7,565 nt of DNA from an uncultured Ruminococcus sp. (GTDB lineage: Bacteria > Bacillota > Clostridia > Oscillospirales > Ruminococcaceae). The translations under genes and the position numbers were made by a program. Below are positions 5,934 through 7,565 of the stretch, one piece after another. The stretch covers positions 1 through 7,565 of the forward strand of contig CAMHBN010000087.1 in NCBI GenBank assembly GCA_946183385.1, given 5' to 3'. Within the stretch, counting starts at the first letter, position 1, and each line of letters opens with the position of its first letter. A model generated the notes under the pieces. It had not been told where the DNA came from. It ran no database searches and worked only from the letters and a program-made list of their open reading frames with translations.

Positions 5934-6650
5934 ATGAAAAAGGGAATATTTGCAATTTGCATGGCGGCTGTTATGCTCACAGGCTGCGGAAGCGCTGCGG
6001 GCTCGTCCGAGAGCAGCAAGAATGACGCCCCTGCGACAACAGCGGCAGCTCAGCAGGAGACGGAAGCAAAACAGGAAGAGAATACTCAAGAGACAGAATC
6101 ATCGGTTTCTTTGGAAGTGGGGGAGTATCATAACTGGAATGGTATTGATATGCCGTTTCCCAAGGGATGGGAAGTTGATGATGTAATTGATAGAACCGGT
6201 ATGATTTGTCTGACCGGTGGTTCAGAGAGTGCTCCGGTGTATTATGGAATGGATTTCGACTTTGATGAAAAATTACAGGATGTGTCACAAGGACACACGC
6301 TTGATGAATTGCCTGAAGAATTACTTTTTAATATGCAGCCTTTTATGTATCGTAAATGTAAACAAGATACAAACGGAGATTTTTCAAAAGTTGCAGTGGA
6401 TTCCAGTACCGAAGTGGAGTTTTTAGGATTTCCCGCTCTTTGTCGAACAGGCACATTCAATTGTTATGGTGATATAACGATTTATTATAAAGCATATTAC
6501 GCATATTTAGATTTCCCGAATTTTGGGGATGAAGGTAAGCATGTACCGTCTTTTTGGTTGGCATATACGACATCAAATGATGTAGATGCTCTTTGCCTTA
6601 TGGAAAAGGCAGCCGACCTGCCGTTGACAAAGGCGAAGCTCCACGAATAA
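5934..6650 (+). CDS. Lipoprotein of unknown function, copy 1
   Basis: A 238-aa protein I do not recognise. Its N-terminus has MKK, a hydrophobic stretch and the lipobox L15-T-G-C18, so it should be lipidated at Cys18 and held on the outer face of the membrane. A flexible linker of Ser, Ala, Gln, Glu and Thr (about residues 19-58) leads to one folded domain of about 180 residues starting VGEYHNWNGIDMPFPKGWE. The 'hydrophobic-FP-GW' start resembles lipoproteins with a PsbP/Mog1-like fold, which is a weak guess. The domain is rich in aromatic residues and has Cys in MICLTGG, YRKCKQ, ALCRTG, FNCYG and ALCLME. The RBS TAAGGAG is 10 nt upstream. The gene is a single transcription unit with its own promoter and terminator. 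Codons from about nt 6100 to 6600 are AT-rich, unlike its first 150 nt and unlike the genes to the left. An identical second copy follows at 6830. Confidence 0.88.
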   Translation: MKKGIFAICMAAVMLTGCGSAAGSSESSKNDAPATTAAAQQETEAKQEENTQETESSVSLEVGEYHNWNGIDMPFPKGWEVDDVIDRTGMICLTGGSESAPVYYGMDFDFDEKLQDVSQGHTLDELPEELLFNMQPFMYRKCKQDTNGDFSKVAVDSSTEVEFLGFPALCRTGTFNCYGDITIYYKAYYAYLDFPNFGDEGKHVPSFWLAYTTSNDVDALCLMEKAADLPLTKAKLHE

Positions 6651-6660
6651 TTGAAAAAAT

Positions 6661-6690
6661 GCACCTGTCCCGCGCGGCAGGTGCTTTTTT
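6661..6690 (+). terminator. Intrinsic terminator after lipoprotein copy 1
   Basis: GCACCTG (6661-6667) pairs with CAGGTGC (6678-6684) around a GC-rich 10-nt loop and is followed by TTTTTT (6685-6690). The A-run before the stem (6654-6659) could extend pairing or allow termination from the other strand. It begins 10 nt after the stop codon and would isolate copy 1 from copy 2. Confidence 0.9.
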
Positions 6691-6744
6691 GCTGATTTGA
6701 GCGGAAAAAACGAAAAAATTGCACAGATAGTGACAAATTCACGC

Positions 6745-6773
6745 TTGACTCTACTTCGATTTTATACTATAAT
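6745..6773 (+). promoter_or_regulatory. Promoter of lipoprotein copy 2
   Basis: TTGACT (6745-6750), 17 nt, TATAAT (6768-6773), as in copy 1 except for C at 6751, the first spacer base. The second difference, G at 6781, is at the likely transcription start. The GTGA-N5-TCAC element (6730-6742) and the leader hairpin (6788-6807) are also repeated. Confidence 0.85.
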
Positions 6774-6829
6774 GAAATAAGTAATGTCGGTAATTATTGT
6801 AATACCGCTGAATAAGGAGTATAATCACA

Positions 6830-7546
6830 ATGAAAAAGGGAATATTTGCAATTTGCATGGCGGCTGTTATGCTCACAGGCTGCGGAAGCGCTGCGGGCTC
6901 GTCCGAGAGCAGCAAGAATGACGCCCCTGCGACAACAGCGGCAGCTCAGCAGGAGACGGAAGCAAAACAGGAAGAGAATACTCAAGAGACAGAATCATCG
7001 GTTTCTTTGGAAGTGGGGGAGTATCATAACTGGAATGGTATTGATATGCCGTTTCCCAAGGGATGGGAAGTTGATGATGTAATTGATAGAACCGGTATGA
7101 TTTGTCTGACCGGTGGTTCAGAGAGTGCTCCGGTGTATTATGGAATGGATTTCGACTTTGATGAAAAATTACAGGATGTGTCACAAGGACACACGCTTGA
7201 TGAATTGCCTGAAGAATTACTTTTTAATATGCAGCCTTTTATGTATCGTAAATGTAAACAAGATACAAACGGAGATTTTTCAAAAGTTGCAGTGGATTCC
7301 AGTACCGAAGTGGAGTTTTTAGGATTTCCCGCTCTTTGTCGAACAGGCACATTCAATTGTTATGGTGATATAACGATTTATTATAAAGCATATTACGCAT
7401 ATTTAGATTTCCCGAATTTTGGGGATGAAGGTAAGCATGTACCGTCTTTTTGGTTGGCATATACGACATCAAATGATGTAGATGCTCTTTGCCTTATGGA
7501 AAAGGCAGCCGACCTGCCGTTGACAAAGGCGAAGCTCCACGAATAA
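6830..7546 (+). CDS. Lipoprotein of unknown function, copy 2 (identical to copy 1)
   Basis: This 238-aa protein is identical to the one at 5934-6650, with the same lipobox (LTGC18), acidic/polar linker and aromatic-rich domain. Both start and stop are intact, and it has its own promoter, leader hairpin and RBS (TAAGGAG at 6813-6819). Identity at synonymous sites means the duplication is recent, is kept uniform by gene conversion, or is an assembly artefact. With both copies functional the effect would be a higher dose of one surface lipoprotein, since the proteins themselves do not differ. Confidence 0.88.
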   Translation: MKKGIFAICMAAVMLTGCGSAAGSSESSKNDAPATTAAAQQETEAKQEENTQETESSVSLEVGEYHNWNGIDMPFPKGWEVDDVIDRTGMICLTGGSESAPVYYGMDFDFDEKLQDVSQGHTLDELPEELLFNMQPFMYRKCKQDTNGDFSKVAVDSSTEVEFLGFPALCRTGTFNCYGDITIYYKAYYAYLDFPNFGDEGKHVPSFWLAYTTSNDVDALCLMEKAADLPLTKAKLHE

Positions 7547-7556
7547 TTGAAAAAAT

Positions 7557-7565
7557 GCACCTGTC
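7557..7565 (+). terminator. Start of the copy 2 terminator (truncated by window end)
   Basis: GCACCTGTC matches the 5' arm and first loop bases of the terminator at 6661. The 3' arm and T-run would lie beyond the window. The call rests on the repeat, not on a visible hairpin. Confidence 0.5.

Larger units (their letters stand above)
5823..6718 (+). repeat. Tandem duplication unit 1 (896-bp period), complete
   Basis: From TTGCACAG at 5823 the sequence repeats 896 nt later, at 6719. The unit contains promoter, 5' UTR hairpin, RBS, the 238-aa lipoprotein gene and a terminator. Across the 847 bases that can be compared by eye, only 5855 (T, versus C at 6751) and 5885 (A, versus G at 6781) differ. 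The base before the match differs (T 5822, A 6718), so the left border is defined. A shared GCGGAAAA (5798 and 6701) lies a little upstream at unequal distances. Confidence 0.93.
6719..7565 (+). repeat. Tandem duplication unit 2, cut by the window end
   Basis: The second unit of the 896-bp duplication repeats unit 1 from TTGCACAG to the last base of the window, so its right border and any third copy are not visible. Only two bases differ from unit 1 (C 6751, G 6781), both upstream of the gene. The coding sequence is identical by eye. Confidence 0.93.

Noticed and set aside
5898..6089. Minus-strand open frame repeated at 6794-6985
   Set aside because: It is opposite the signal peptide and linker of the lipoprotein and is repeated only because the whole unit is duplicated. 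There is no RBS or family resemblance.
5823..7565. Insertion sequence or composite transposon as the cause of the duplication
   Set aside because: No transposase, terminal inverted repeats or target-site duplication is visible. The structure is a plain direct tandem repeat.

Overview
The window most likely comes from a Gram-positive anaerobe of the Clostridia, probably Ruminococcus or a relative in the Oscillospiraceae. Three things suggest this. The long plus-strand genes are GC-rich yet use the isoleucine codon ATA very often, a habit I associate with Ruminococcus. The ribosome binding sites are strong and Bacillota-like. The surface proteins include a Thr-rich protein with a sortase-type C-terminus and Cys-anchored lipoproteins. 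The genus is an inference; no rRNA or tRNA gene is present.

Positions 1-4815 are a tightly packed plus-strand gene block: the 3' end of recN, a histidine-phosphatase-superfamily enzyme, a GH42 beta-galactosidase with complete catalytic and zinc-site residues, dtd (D-aminoacyl-tRNA deacylase), and a class B penicillin-binding protein. The first three genes overlap by ATGA and dtd follows after 3 nt, so they look translationally coupled. The PBP gene is set off by a hairpin with a T-run whose 3' arm holds its Shine-Dalgarno sequence, and by a perfect TATAAT just upstream. As read, the PBP gene carries a frameshift near 4404 that splits off its KTS/TAQTG box.

Positions 4797-4921 hold a nested inverted repeat between convergent genes. 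It looks like two terminators, one for each strand, built from the same DNA. The minus-strand gene at 4936-5580 encodes a secreted protein with a signal peptide, a small beta-rich domain, a Thr-rich stalk and an SPKTG + hydrophobic + RKKED tail. Its promoter (TTGATT-17-TATAGT) and two adjacent palindromes lie in the AT-rich divergent intergenic region 5581-5933.

From 5823 to the window end there is a tandem duplication with an 896-bp period. Each unit carries its own promoter (TTGACT-17-TATAAT), 5' UTR hairpin, RBS and 238-aa lipoprotein gene; unit 1 also ends with a complete terminator, while that of unit 2 is cut by the window edge. The two lipoprotein genes are identical by eye, and over 847 comparable bases only two substitutions are seen, both in the promoter/leader. 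The lipoprotein genes look compositionally mosaic: a GC-rich signal and linker, an AT-rich body, and a GC-rich last few codons.

I do not see a clear, undescribed multi-gene system. The most notable items are the tandem lipoprotein duplication, the broken PBP gene, and the RNA structures at the PBP start and in the convergent intergenic region.
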